Assembly (NCBI RefSeq): GCF_964340395.1
Contig: NC_135559.1
Span: 16,860,050 to 16,924,049 of the forward strand
DNA length: 64,000 nt
Reading direction: 5' to 3'
From: Glandiceps talaboti
Taxonomy: Eukaryota > Hemichordata > Enteropneusta > Spengelidae
Positions 26,964 to 36,971 of the stretch are shown piece by piece; positions within the stretch are counted from its first letter, which is position 1, and the number at the start of each line of letters is the position of its first letter. The position numbers and the translations under genes were made by a program. The notes beneath the pieces were generated by a model, which did no database searches, had not been told where the DNA came from, and was given only the letters and a program-made list of their open reading frames with translations.

Positions 26964-27384
26964 AGTAGTATATAAAATAGGAGTTCTGGATCAGTTTAAC
27001 GACATACCCCATTTTTCACCTGTTATTAGGTAAATTAAGTCTTATATTTGTATTAAATCAATTTTTTTATATATATAATTTTAACCTGTTATAAGGTAAA
27101 TTAAGCCTTATATCTATAGTAAAATTGACATATCTGTTTTAAACTTGTTTTAAGGTAAATTAAGCCTTATATCTGTACTAAAATCAATTCATTTTATTCA
27201 ATGAAGCGACATACCCCATTTTTCACTTGTTATAAGGCAAAATAAGCATTAGTAGTCGATCATATTTGTCTGATTTATCTTGTCTGTTTTAAACTTGTTA
27301 TAGTTATAATATAGTTATAAGGTAGGTAAATTAAGTATTAGTAATCGATCATATTTATCTATCTCAGTGTTAGTCTAATTATAT
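26964..27384 (+). repeat. Polinton terminal inverted repeat, left (421 bp)
   Basis: It starts AGTAGTATATAAAATAGG and matches the reverse complement of 43247-43793 with few differences. It is itself repetitive: a TTATAAGGTAAATTAAG-type motif recurs several times, and CGACATACCCC with the following ATTTTTCAC occurs at both 27000 and 27207. Confidence 0.95.
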
Positions 27385-27483
27385 TTCCAATTATTTATAT
27401 ACTGTTACAGATTGTGTACAACTCATATATCACCTTGTGTCACCTTATGTCATCTTGTGTCACCTTATATGTATGTCGTATTA

Positions 27484-27517
27484 TCAATTAAACAGATAAA
27501 AACACAGAGTATATACA
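27484..27517 (+). promoter_or_regulatory. Shared promoter-like motif (34 bp), copy 1
   Basis: It begins TCAATTAAACAG and ends AGTATATACA, 15 bp before the ATG at 27533. A copy with one mismatch lies on the minus strand at 32236-32269, 9 bp before the ATG of the zinc-finger gene. Two copies at the same place before two divergent gene sets suggest a common, perhaps early, promoter. The function is inferred. Confidence 0.6.
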
Positions 27518-27532
27518 CACAATAAATTCAAA

Positions 27533-28000
27533 ATGTCAAATGAACAAAGACAAAATTCAATCACTTTCAAAGATGACACAATTGAATCAAGTCCACTTTC
27601 TCTGATTGATCCTGCTATTGCTAATCCTGTAGAGAATGGTGAGGATTTATTACTAGATATTGTAGATGAAAAAACAAGGATCCAAGAGGTTCCTACAATT
27701 AAATGGAGAGAAGTTCCAACAGAAAAATCATTTTTGATTACTCGATATCAGGAGGTCCATTCTTGTTACAGTCCTGGATTATGGATTTGTCTGAATAATC
27801 CAATAACTCATAACGAACTTTATTATACTTATGCTCCTAGTAGAATGATAAATGAGATTCTTACAAATCAAAATCTCCCATTAATAGTTGTTTCACATGG
27901 ATTTAAAAGATCTATGAGAAATCCAAAGAATTTGTATCATAGTTATACTTTAATGGATTTTGATGTAGTAAATCAAAAATTAATGGAAAAAAGAAGTTAA
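27533..28000 (+). CDS. Polinton conserved protein of unknown function (155 aa)
   Basis: Intact frame with ATG in AAAATGTC, the first plus-strand gene inside the left terminal repeat. The N-terminal 50 residues are acidic and polar (MSNEQRQNSITFKDD...). The rest (about residues 55-150) alternates hydrophobic and polar residues with KWREVPTEKSFLITR, YAPSRMINEIL and PLIVVSHGFKRS. The spacing resembles small beta-rich single-strand-binding-like ORFs seen in other Polintons, but I cannot name a family with confidence. It is alone on its strand at this end, with the 34-bp motif before it, so it may be expressed early. It converges on PolB. Confidence 0.7.
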   Translation: MSNEQRQNSITFKDDTIESSPLSLIDPAIANPVENGEDLLLDIVDEKTRIQEVPTIKWREVPTEKSFLITRYQEVHSCYSPGLWICLNNPITHNELYYTYAPSRMINEILTNQNLPLIVVSHGFKRSMRNPKNLYHSYTLMDFDVVNQKLMEKRS

Positions 28001-28149
28001 ATAACAGTTAAACAAGTATTAAATCATAATTTAAGTATCATTCAAAAACCTGATAATTTTTTTTTTAGTTGATTTAACTTTATTTATAGTAAACTATATG
28101 TAGTATACTATGTCATATATATAACAGTTACTAACGTTACTTACAGTTA

Positions 28150-31100
28150 CTAACGTTTACCTAAATCAACATGACCATATGCTAGTGTGTTATGATGATC
28201 AAGAACATAATGTTTATCATTGAAGCAACTTAGAGAAGTCTTATTGATTTTGTAATTACCGATCTGATGATTTATCGATCGTATAGTATTCATAGAATGT
28301 TTCATTTGTAAATTTTCAAAAAGTACAGTCTTATATTCCTCATGAGTAATATTCTTTTTAATAACTATTTTTTTCATTCCTTTTGCTTTTCGAGTTGATG
28401 AAGTTTCTGTGATATAAGAATACATTTTACTTCTAAGTCCAATAAATTCAGTGATTGGTAAACCGACACATTCATCTTTCATTTTACCGATTATCTTTTT
28501 ATTATAATCAAAATAGTATGGACTCTCAGATGAGTAATCACTATTATCGAACAGGTCTTTATCTTGATAGAAATCTTTATAGGGATCATTAGTTTTAATT
28601 TCATACATTAATGAATCAGTATCTGTGAATAACAACTTTGCTAATGAACCATATTTTTCTTTGATATATTTGTAATGAAAGTCATACATTAAAGTTTTAG
28701 ACAAATCAAGAATACTCATCCCAACATATAAAGGTTGATTTAAAGTTAATCTTTCCTTTTTATTTTCAACAGCAACCAATCTTTTAGTTATAATTTTTTG
28801 TATAACAAAAGTTGGTTTAGATACTAATTTTTTGATTTGTTTTTCTGATGTACATAATTTTATATTACGATGTTTACGTACATTCATCATAGTTCATCCA
28901 AATACAGAGTTATTCAAAGGCATTTTTAGCGTTTTTTTCTTTTTTCCGTGTTAAATAAGATGTATTGTGTCATCCACTTTGATTGGTTAAACTCAATAGC
29001 TCTGTGGATTTTAGTGACTTTTAAACCAAGTGATAAATATTGTTGTAAGTTTTGGAAATGAAGTACGTAATTCCTTTTTGGTTTCAAAGTTGTAGTTAAT
29101 TTCTCTAAATTTCCACATTTAATATTAAATAAGTCACGTATCTTTTTGTTATTTGGGGATAACATGTCTTCAGTAATACATAATCTCTCAGGTGCTAAAG
29201 GATAATCATTGTGGAGATCATGCAACTCACTAGGATATTCAAGATCAACTTCAAGGATTAATCCATGGTCACTTTCATTGGTATAATTACTTAAAAAGTC
29301 TAAGTCTTTACAGTATTTACAGTCTTTACAGTCAAGTGAATCTACATCAACCCATTTAAATCCATCCGTTGGTAAAGATTGAACCATTGCCCAACCATAG
29401 AGATTATTTGCATCTAAATACTTGATATATTTTGATTCCTGAGTAGGATCATAATCTTTCATGTATGGATTGTTTGCCTTTGCATGACCAGTGGATATAT
29501 AAGAGATACCACCATGAAGACCTTTTTCAATAAAGAGATGCATATCTATATCTGTTAATAATTCGAGATTAATTTTAGTCATTTTTAAACACGCATCCCA
29601 AGATAATCCTGGAGCACTGAAGTAATGACAGGGATCAAGATTATAATATAGATTGCATGTCTTTCGGAAATTTTCAAATACATCTGTTAATAATAATACA
29701 TCAGTTTTAAGATATAGATCATGATAATCACCCATCGTTTGCAATATTAAAATACTTCCATATATCTTGCACATGTATATAATCTTCATCAGTTATACCA
29801 GTCTCATTTAGAATAGAATAGAATGTTTCCTTTAGTGGAAGATTAACATCCTTAAATTTTTCAGTGGAATCCATATGATCATAGGGATACACACCCTTTT
29901 TCGTTAATAATTTTAAACTGTCTGGAAATTCCTGTTTTGTATATTTGAAATCACACGTGTTATTGACGAGTTTTTCTAATGAAGCATTCAAGAAATTTAA
30001 ACTATCTATGAAGACTAAATGAGTACCAACCATTATAGACATTAATTTTTCCATAGAATGTGGGATAATATTAATCTTTTCCTCAAAATTTTGAAGGGTT
30101 TGAACAATGAAATGACTGTCATATCCTTTTAAATTGTGGAATACAACTGGTATTTTCTTTGTTACTTGAAAATTAATATTACAGGATTCATGCGCTGAAC
30201 CACGGTATTTACCAGTAATATGGCAATGATCACGAACTCGTATATCATCATCTTCATATAATTCTTCACAAATATGACATTGTGTTGCTTTTTGGAAATA
30301 ATTTTCATCATTTTTACTCATACACAAAGGTTTATTAAAGTGTTGTTGTTTAATATTATTACAATAATCAACTTCTGATAACATCATTTCCATAAATTTA
30401 TTAGATGCATCTGGTCCTCTATAAATAACACTTTCTTTACTGAATGTATCATCATAACAACAAACTAGTTTATATCCAAAACTACATACTTCATGTTTTT
30501 GATAATGTTGTGTGAATACCGTATTATTGTTAGTAGTATTCACTTTTTCAGTTATAGATTCGAAATCTGCGTAAATAACAAATGGTGCATTTAATTGTTT
30601 TGGGTAATTTTTAAATGATAACCATTTATATTCCTCAGTTGGCATTCGTATAGCTTGCGTCTTATTTATTTCAAAACAAATAGGAATATGTTTATTTAAA
30701 ATTTCTGTAGTTGTAAAGTGCTGTAAACAATATCTACAGAAGTGCTTTCTTCCATTATAATTTGTTATACCATACATGAACCGATTAAAGTCTTTAATCC
30801 AAACATAATGTTTTTGATTATCACCATGAGTTAATAGTAGTAAATCAAGATGATCTTCACAGAGATGATCTTCACAGAGATGATTTTCACGTTTGTTTAC
30901 TAACATAAATTGGATATGCTTGTTGTTTTTGGTTATAACCAAATACGGAAATAGATATATTATTTTGGTTTTCAATTTTAGGAATTTGTTTTATTGTTAC
31001 TGGGAATGTTATTCCTTTATAATTTACATCATCAATATGTTTACTATATCTAGATGGTCTATTTTTATTAATTTCAATTCGAAATTTAGATGCCAAATGA

Positions 31101-31567
31101 CACCATCTAAAACATTAATTATCATTATTTTGTATGTTAATGAGGCCTTTCTTTGGATTTTGTAGTTCTTTTGGTAATTTGATATATGAGTTACCTTGTA
31201 AAGGCTCGTATCATGCAATATTTACATAAAAATTGAGAAGTGTTTTTATTTGCCATCCAGAACCTTCACGTAACCATTTAGCGATGTGTTCAATAATTTT
31301 TTCAAAACTTACATTAATTTGTTCATCTATTTGATCAGTATTTGTAATTACTAATGGACTACTATTAAAATAACCATCATTTGTTATCTCTGTCGCCATA
31401 TTGTTAACACTTGTATCATATTTAACAAATTTTATTTTTAAGGTCAATATTGCTTTTATTCCACCTTGATCTAAATTTTGTTTTAAGATTTGTTTAATTA
31501 ACAATTTATTTTCAATTAATTGTGTATGAGGTTCATTCTCAGTAATATCAATTTCATATGACTTCAC
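28150..31567 (-). pseudogene. PolB: Protein-primed family B DNA polymerase (PolB), broken
   Basis: This is the replicative polymerase of Polintons, about 1,140 codons. Order from the start at 31567: an N-terminal domain with WLREGSGW; a CxxC...H...C finger (HFCRYC, about 30730); exonuclease motif FVIYADFES (about 30560); an endonuclease VII-like CHIC...DHCHITGKYRG...C finger (about 30200-30290); exonuclease II FHNLKGYD; exonuclease III YLKTDVLLLTD (about 29700); polymerase motif A YLDANNLYGWAM (about 29400); and motif C FTDTDS (about 28615). Breaks: in-frame TGA at 31211-31213 and TAA at 31115-31117, frameshifts near 30905 and 29745, and two or more near 28890-28930 in the motif B region beside A-rich runs. 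Some indels could be assembly errors; the two stops are substitutions. It cannot make a full protein as written. Confidence 0.95.
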
Positions 31568-31574
31568 ATATCCA

Positions 31575-31859
31575 TTAAAAGCTCTCTTGATATTTAGGTG
31601 GCATTAGAGCACCACCAACATGACGATAGCCTTTATTAATAAGAGTTTGATATGTATCATTACCTATTTTAACCATACGTTTAGTAATAGGATTAATGAT
31701 ATATTGTTCTGTTAATGATCGAGGAAGATTATCAGGTACTGACCAATCTAAAATATTCTTAGGTAAAGGTTGTAGATCGCCATTCCGTATAAGCTTATTG
31801 TATACACGTCCACCAACTGTTATCAATCGCTTAGTGCGTGGGTTCAAAATCTTTATCAT
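31575..31859 (-). CDS. Two-repeat NPxTxR protein (2-cysteine-adaptor-like, 94 aa)
   Basis: An intact small gene 7 bp upstream of PolB on the same strand, probably co-transcribed. It holds two copies of one motif, ILNPRTKRLITVGGRVYNKL (residues about 4-23) and IINPITKRMVKIGNDTYQTL (about 55-74). The pattern NPxTxRxxxxGxxxYxxL is that of the short adaptor domain common in nucleocytoplasmic large DNA viruses and seen as single units in Polintons. The cysteines that name the viral family are missing. The role is unknown; a protein-contact module is plausible. Confidence 0.8.
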   Translation of the reverse strand: MIKILNPRTKRLITVGGRVYNKLIRNGDLQPLPKNILDWSVPDNLPRSLTEQYIINPITKRMVKIGNDTYQTLINKGYRHVGGALMPPKYQESF

Positions 31860-31899
31860 AATGTATAATGAAAAAAGATTGAATATTCATATATAATAT

Positions 31900-32226
31900 T
31901 CATTCACAATCACAAAAATATCTCTTAGGTTGTTTAACGCAAGGTATACTTCTATTAAAATGTATCTTTAAATGACACTCGTATTTATATGCAAATTTAC
32001 ATTTATTACATACAAATTCAGGAAAAACATGTTCGCATGTTATACATTCATCAGGATATTCACATTTACTAGTCTCACAGGAGTGTTTTATATTTATATG
32101 TTTGATAAAATTATGTTTATGTCTAAAACGTTTATTACATTTATCACATTTAAATTCTGGTGCTGACCTACCACAAGTAGGACAATTCTCTTGTATAGTA
32201 ATATATCGTTTTATATTAGAATCCAT
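31900..32226 (-). CDS. C2H2-type zinc-finger protein (108 aa)
   Basis: Intact. It has a CPTCG knuckle (residues about 15-19) and two C2H2-like units: FKCDKCNKRFRHKHNFIKH with HSC after it (about 29-52) and FVCNKCKFAYKYECHLKIHF with a terminal C (about 70-95). Between them is a Cys-rich CEYPDECITCEH linker. This would fit a DNA- or RNA-binding regulator of the element. It is the first gene of the minus-strand cluster (with the NPxTxR gene and PolB) and has the 34-bp promoter-like motif 9 bp before its start. Confidence 0.8.
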   Translation of the reverse strand: MDSNIKRYITIQENCPTCGRSAPEFKCDKCNKRFRHKHNFIKHINIKHSCETSKCEYPDECITCEHVFPEFVCNKCKFAYKYECHLKIHFNRSIPCVKQPKRYFCDCE

Positions 32227-32235
32227 TTATATCCA

Positions 32236-32269
32236 TGTATATACTCTATGTTTTTATCTGTTTAATTGA
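32236..32269 (-). promoter_or_regulatory. Shared promoter-like motif (34 bp), copy 2
   Basis: The reverse complement of this interval equals 27484-27517 with one C/T difference. It lies just upstream of the zinc-finger gene on the minus strand. The two copies point in opposite directions along the element, as expected if each drives its own gene. Confidence 0.6.
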
Positions 32270-32445
32270 GCTGACCTGAACTTATAACCTAGACATGCCT
32301 GTGGCTGCCTGTGGGTAGTCATCAGGTTGTAAACAAGTTGTAAACAAGTTGTAACATCTGTTAACAGTCAATTGACCTTGGTAACCTTGGTGACCTTAGT
32401 AACAACCTTGAAAATCTTTAGGTAAACTTAATAACGTTAGTACCT
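32270..32445. other. Intergenic region with short direct repeats
   Basis: It contains tandem GTTGTAAACAA units (about 32325-32355) and repeats of ACCTTGGTAAC and ACCTTAGTAAC type (about 32374-32406). It separates two minus-strand genes. No ORF. Confidence 0.6.
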
Positions 32446-33113
32446 TTAGGTAAGCTCGAGTTGAAATGAAATTGGCCAACCATTAAAATCTATTGGTTCA
32501 TTATTTTGATTAGTTATCCAAATTCGAAGATTAGTTATATTCATTTTCTTGATGGGTACTGGAATATTAGCAGGAAATGAATAAGTGACAGGTTCTTCTA
32601 TTTCACCATTATTTTCCTGTATCATTAAAATTTGTAAATAATTAGACCTTTTCCCATTGATGTAATTAGTAGGTGTATCTATAATATCACAGTAGACTAC
32701 GTATTCAGTCACAGGAAGAAAATCTGCTTTATTTGGACTATTACCTGATGAATTATATTCTTTCTCTTCAAACCAAGTATTTTCGCAAAATGCATAGGTT
32801 TTGAAAAGTCTATTTTAACATTATTATCGAGTACCATTTGTGTTTTTCCTGTTGGTAAAATTCTCTTAAAATTAATTAATTTTGATCTACCAATCGCTAG
32901 TGATAATGTTTCTACATTGTAATTACCTGGTTCTGTTTTTTTAACTGACGTTTTAAGGTTAGTGATAAAGGCAATTTCATTGTTTTCTTTCGTAATATTA
33001 TACCAGGAATTATATAGTTTACACTCCAACAATCGTATCTGTGAATAACCAGTCAACGTTTCTGTAAAACTGATAGTAATATCATTAGATTTTTCATTTA
33101 TATATAACTTCAT
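32446..33113 (-). pseudogene. Beta-rich Polinton protein, candidate minor capsid (penton-like), one frameshift
   Basis: Two overlapping-end frames (32709-33113 and 32446-32712) read as one protein of about 222 residues, broken by a frameshift near 32757. The first part begins MKLYINEKSNDITISF and contains YNSWYNI and a PGNYNVETLS segment. The last part contains NITNLRIWITNQNNEPIDF and ends in a short beta-like strand. This order is familiar from Polinton ORFs. Its length and strand-rich composition would suit a single-jelly-roll minor capsid or fibre protein, but no catalytic motif exists to prove it. It is transcribed away from the plus-strand gene at 33217, and the AT-rich gap 33114-33216 holds TATACTATA motifs on both strands. 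Confidence 0.6.
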
Positions 33114-33216
33114 TATTTTTTAATAGTATAGTGTAGTATAGTATATATTATATATACAAAATACAAAAATAATAAATAATATATAATAAATAATATAGTA
33201 TATACTATACTATAAT

Positions 33217-33888
33217 ATGCCATCACCATCAAATTTTGGACTAGGAATGATAACACCTCAAGGACTTGCACTTAATGATCTCAAAGATCTTAACGTGTCG
33301 AATTTATCTGGACGACATAATAATAAAGATTTTATTCTAAGATGGAAAAATGAACCTAAATCATTTAATTAAGAACCAGTGCCAGTTCAATCACACGAGC
33401 ATACTAATAATTTAGCAGATTTAAATGATGTAGATGAAACAATAGAAGAATATAGAGTATCAAAATATCATATACCATTTGGTTTTGCGTATAGCAATAG
33501 AGATGCTAAGTTCTATACTTTTGATTTACCACGAGACTTTGTTGAATTGATCGAAAAACCATTAACTATTGATCATGGTTTAACTGATCGAGTTCCTTAT
33601 GTGTTGATTTATAATGATAATACTAAGACATTTAATTTAACTGATATCAGACACTATTTACAGGAACCAGATCCTAGACTAGACCTGTTGAATCCAAAAC
33701 TGCATTTAAAATTGGATTCTATAAGAACAATAGTGACAGCAAACAATACTTTTCATAAAATTATTAATTCAGGGGAATGGTATTGTAGTTATGACATTGA
33801 CGAAGGAACTATTAACTTATTTTATGATGCACAGTTTAATGTACTTGGTTTGAAACCTATTGATGTGGCTAAATTACTGATGCGATGA
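33217..33888 (+). pseudogene. Polinton protein of unknown function, one internal stop
   Basis: The frame starts at an ATG at 33217 (MPSPSNFGLGMITPQG...) and would run 223 codons, but TAA at 33370-33372 interrupts it after 51 codons. The open part after the stop lacks an ATG near its start (the first usable codon there is GTG), so the true start is at 33217. Visible text includes LNDLKDLNVSNLSG near the start and FYTFDLPRDFVELIE in the middle. It overlaps the next gene by four bases. I do not recognise it. Confidence 0.65.
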
Positions 33889-34208
33889 CGGATAATATAA
33901 ATAAAGTAACCAGTGGTACCATTTTTATTAAATGTATTAAATTAAATACTGAGGATGAATATGATACTCTTTTAGATGGATTTGCAATAAAGTGTGACCG
34001 ACATACATTATTAAATATTGAAATTCATATTGAGTTCGAGAATATTAATGTTACTTTTACAGAAAATAAAGTGTCATCTAAATTAGCAGAAGCATTAAAA
34101 GAAAATGAAGTGTTATATGCATTAACACAAAGGTTAAAGTTTCTAGATATCAAAACAATAACTTTGAAACGTATGATTCTTATTGATTTTAAAGTATTTT
34201 TAAATTAG
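33885..34208 (+). CDS. Small Polinton protein, unknown function (107 aa)
   Basis: Intact. Its ATG overlaps the stop of the preceding gene (ATGA), which suggests joint expression. The protein is acidic to neutral with alternating beta-like segments (GTIFIKCIKLN, TLLNIEIHIEFENINVTF) and a helical C-terminal part. No known motif. An (AATA)n tract follows the gene from about 34225. Confidence 0.6.
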   Translation: MTDNINKVTSGTIFIKCIKLNTEDEYDTLLDGFAIKCDRHTLLNIEIHIEFENINVTFTENKVSSKLAEALKENEVLYALTQRLKFLDIKTITLKRMILIDFKVFLN

Positions 34209-34224
34209 TATTTAATATAGATTA

Positions 34225-34235
34225 ATTATATAAAA

Positions 34236-34270
<35 letters not shown>

Positions 34271-34273
34271 ATA
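34225..34273. repeat. (AATA)n tract after the gene at 33885-34208
   Basis: About ten tandem AATA units containing many overlapping AATAAA poly(A) signals. Like runs occur after 35365 and 39600. Confidence 0.85.
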
Positions 34274-34279
34274 TACAAA

Positions 34280-34767
34280 ATGAATAAATCTCTCAACTTA
34301 TCTCTCAAAGATCTTAGGGATTTTAAATCTATGAAAACAATACCAGGTGTTAAATATCAGATAGAATATGAAAATAATATGTTTATATTAAAACCAATTC
34401 CACCTAAAGAGCCTTAAAAACTGGAGTTAGAGAGAATTGCAATAATTGAATTTGTTCGTAAAAAAATTGTTAAGGTAACAGTAAAAGAATTTTCTCATAC
34501 AATAAACACGGATAAAGTAATATTTGATAGTGGTAGTGCCGATTATTTTATTCAACCAGGTACTTACCATATTCAACATTTTTTAGACTCTGGTCATATT
34601 CTCCCTCAGTTGAAGTTTAAAGAAAAAAATGAGAGAGCAATAGTTATTTTTTTTATATAAAATTCGATGATGAAAAAAAAATATCTCATTTAACATACAT
34701 TATAAACAAACAAATTTTACCAACATCTATGTCTCGGTTATTTCGTACTGAAAAAAAATATAATTAG
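34280..34767 (+). pseudogene. Polinton protein of unknown function, stop and frameshift
   Basis: The frame begins MNKSLNLSLKDLRDFKSMK at 34280 and is stopped by TAA at 34415-34417. The same frame stays open afterwards to 34660, with VKVTVKEFSHTIN and DSGSADYFIQPGTYHIQ visible. Just before 34660 a run of eight T marks a probable frameshift, since another frame continues open to TAG at 34765-34767. The first residues (LSLKDLRDFKS) resemble the start of the gene at 33217 (LALNDLKDLNVSN), so the two may share a short N-terminal signal. Confidence 0.55.
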
Positions 34768-34888
34768 TATTAATTTTACAGTCTTCGATCGCAGTTATAC
34801 AAAAATAACTTATCGTTCCACTTTGATTATCAAACCTTATAAAAATAATATTTTAAAATATATAGTATAATTATAGTAAGACCACAAA

Positions 34889-35362
34889 ATGATTGACCAA
34901 GTTACCGCAAATATTAAAACGATACAAGACCTACTCGATTATCTTACATGAGTATGTAGTGCGTATAGACGTTCTTACAAATTATTAAGTCGTGTTAATA
35001 AAGGAATACTTATTACTAGTGGAATTATTTCAGGTGTTGGTGCATTAGCTGCAGTACCTGTAATTCCAGTTTTTATCAGTTTATTAGCTGCAGTTCCAAT
35101 AGTTGTTACAGTTGTCAACCAAAACTTAAAATTATCAGATAAAGTATCACGATTAAAAGTACAATATAAGAATTTCAAAGAATTACTAACATATACGCAA
35201 GCAAATATTTACTCTGAAACACCTCAGGAATTTATTCAGGAAGTATTCATGAAGTCTCTTGAAATGCAAAAAGCTGCCAATTATACTCCACCATTAGAAC
35301 GTTATTTAAAGTATTATAAACTGAATGGTTATTCAGATATTGAAAAATCAGAAATAGTCAAA

Positions 35363-35365
<3 letters not shown>
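34889..35365 (+). pseudogene. Predicted membrane protein, one internal stop
   Basis: 158 codons from ATG 34889, with TGA at 34949-34951 after 20 codons. Downstream is a long hydrophobic region of about 38 residues (GILITSGIISGVGALAAVP, then IPVFISLLAAVPIVVTVV), enough for two membrane passes. A polar, helix-forming tail follows (KLSDKVSRLKVQYKNFKELL). The stop codon at the end merges into an (AATA)n tract. It could be a virion-membrane or holin-like protein; nothing decides this. Confidence 0.6.

Positions 35366-35397
<32 letters not shown>
35365..35397. repeat. (AATA)n tract at a gene end
   Basis: The terminal TAA of the preceding frame is the first part of this run, which again offers AATAAA signals. 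Confidence 0.85.
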
Positions 35398-35398
<1 letters not shown>

Positions 35399-35439
35399 AG
35401 AATTTACTAATAATGTTTACTAATATAATATACTATACT

Positions 35440-36520
35440 ATGGATCAGTATTTGAGAGACTTGTATTATAATTCTGATTTAGCATACAGCGGCATAACAA
35501 AATTGTGGCGTAAAATCGAAGAAGATAAGAAACAAAAAAAAATTTTAATATAGTAACTTTATTAAATATATTAAATATAAGGAATTGAAACAATGGCTGG
35601 AAGAACAAGAAGTTTACACTATGCACAAACCAGCGATTAAAAAGTTCCCTTACCGCAAAGTAATTGTTTCTGGTATTGATGACCAGTGGCAAGCTGACAT
35701 TGTAAAGATGAATAATGATCAGGGATATCGTTACATCCTAACTGTTATCGATGTGTTATCGAAGTATGCTTGGGCAATACCACTCAAGTCAAAACGTGGT
35801 ATTGAAATGGCTGATTCCTTTGAGTTAATTTTTAAAGACCGTGAACCGAGTAAAATACAGTTTGATGAAGGCCGAGAATTTTATAATAAGCATGTTAAAG
35901 ATCTCTTTGAAAATCGTGAAATTGAGTGGTTTAGTACACGATCTGATAAAAAAGTATCAGTTATTGAGCGTTTTAACAGGACACTTAAATCACGTATGTA
36001 TAAATATTTTACTGATAAACAGACTAGAAAATGGGTAGACGTACTAGATCGATTAGTGGATGGTTATAACAATACCTATCACAATTCAATCCACATGACT
36101 CCGAAGGAAGCATCATTACCAAAGAATGAAAATATTGTTTGGTATAATTTGTATGGTGCTTATCTCACTGTTGAATATGGGACTCTTAAGTTTAATATTG
36201 GTGATACTGTGAGAATATCCAAATACAAGAACGTGTTTACCAAAGGATATCTACCAAACTACACACGTGAACTTTTCAAAATCAAACAAATTATCTTTGG
36301 TCCTGTTATTGTTTACACTCTGGAAGATTTATCAGGTGAAGACATTGAAGGCACATTTTATGAGCAAGAATTATCAATTGATATGACTAAGGAATATAAA
36401 ATAGAACGGGTATTACATAAGAAAAAAATCAAAGGGCATGAATACGCATTGGTAAAATGGTAAGGATATGACAATAAATTCAATTCTTGGGAACCGATTG
36501 AAAATATTAAAAAAATTTAA
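35440..36520 (+). pseudogene. INT: Retroviral-type (DDE) integrase with chromodomain, broken
   Basis: This enzyme inserts the element into host DNA. The N-terminal piece starts at ATG 35440 (MDQYLRDLYYNSD, then GITKLWRK) and is cut by a frameshift at an A-run near 35530. The main frame (35585-36463) carries the core: first Asp in WQADIVKM, DVLSKYAWAIPL, second Asp in FDEGREFYN and the catalytic Glu in VIERFNRTLKSR, so the DDE triad is present. After it come an SH3-like part (GDTVRISKYKNVF, KGYLPNY) and a chromodomain (YKIERVLHKK...YALVKW). The chromodomain is interrupted by TAA at 36461-36463; its end (NSWEPIENI) follows in frame to 36520. Chromodomains may steer integration to particular chromatin. 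Confidence 0.95.
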
Positions 36521-36581
36521 AATATTAAAAATATTAAAAATATTAAAAAATAGTATAATTTAATGTATAGTACAGTACAAC

Positions 36582-36937
36582 ATGTTTGGAGAACATAACA
36601 TCACAAAATTTTTAAACAAGTACAAAGAAGTCCTTGGTTTTAATGTAGAGCTAGAATGGGACAAATTCAGAAGGAAAAATATGCACGTATTAATTGTAAA
36701 TACAGGGGTAAAATTGAAAGACTCACCACTATATCAGATTATTTTATCCTTTTGTAAAGAAGTCGAAAAAAAGAATTTTTTTAAACGTTTTGAATTCGTA
36801 CATTTATTTCCTGACTCAGAGGACACCAAGAAGTTAAATATTTGAATGAATACTGGGTTCTTAAATTAACACAAGATACTAGGAACAGACGTATATTTCA
36901 AGATAATTATGGAAATTTATTAGTATGTTTTATATAG
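36582..36937 (+). pseudogene. Small Polinton protein, unknown, probable frameshift
   Basis: An open frame of 87 codons starts MFGEHNITKFLNKYKEVL at 36582 and ends at 36845. The last residues before its stop look out of place, and another frame overlapping its end continues open to TAG at 36935-36937. The product would be about 118 residues, mixed alpha/beta, with basic patches (KFRRKN, KEVEKKNFFKRF). It sits between the integrase and the 463-codon gene. It lacks the His-Asp/Glu-Cys motifs expected of the adenain-like protease. Confidence 0.5.
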
Positions 36938-36971
36938 TTTTTTATATAGTTTTTATATAGGACTTAAAAAA

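Noticed and set aside
36582-36937. Adenain-like protease at the position after the integrase
   Set aside because: The catalytic His, acidic and Cys motifs are not visible, and the product is too short.
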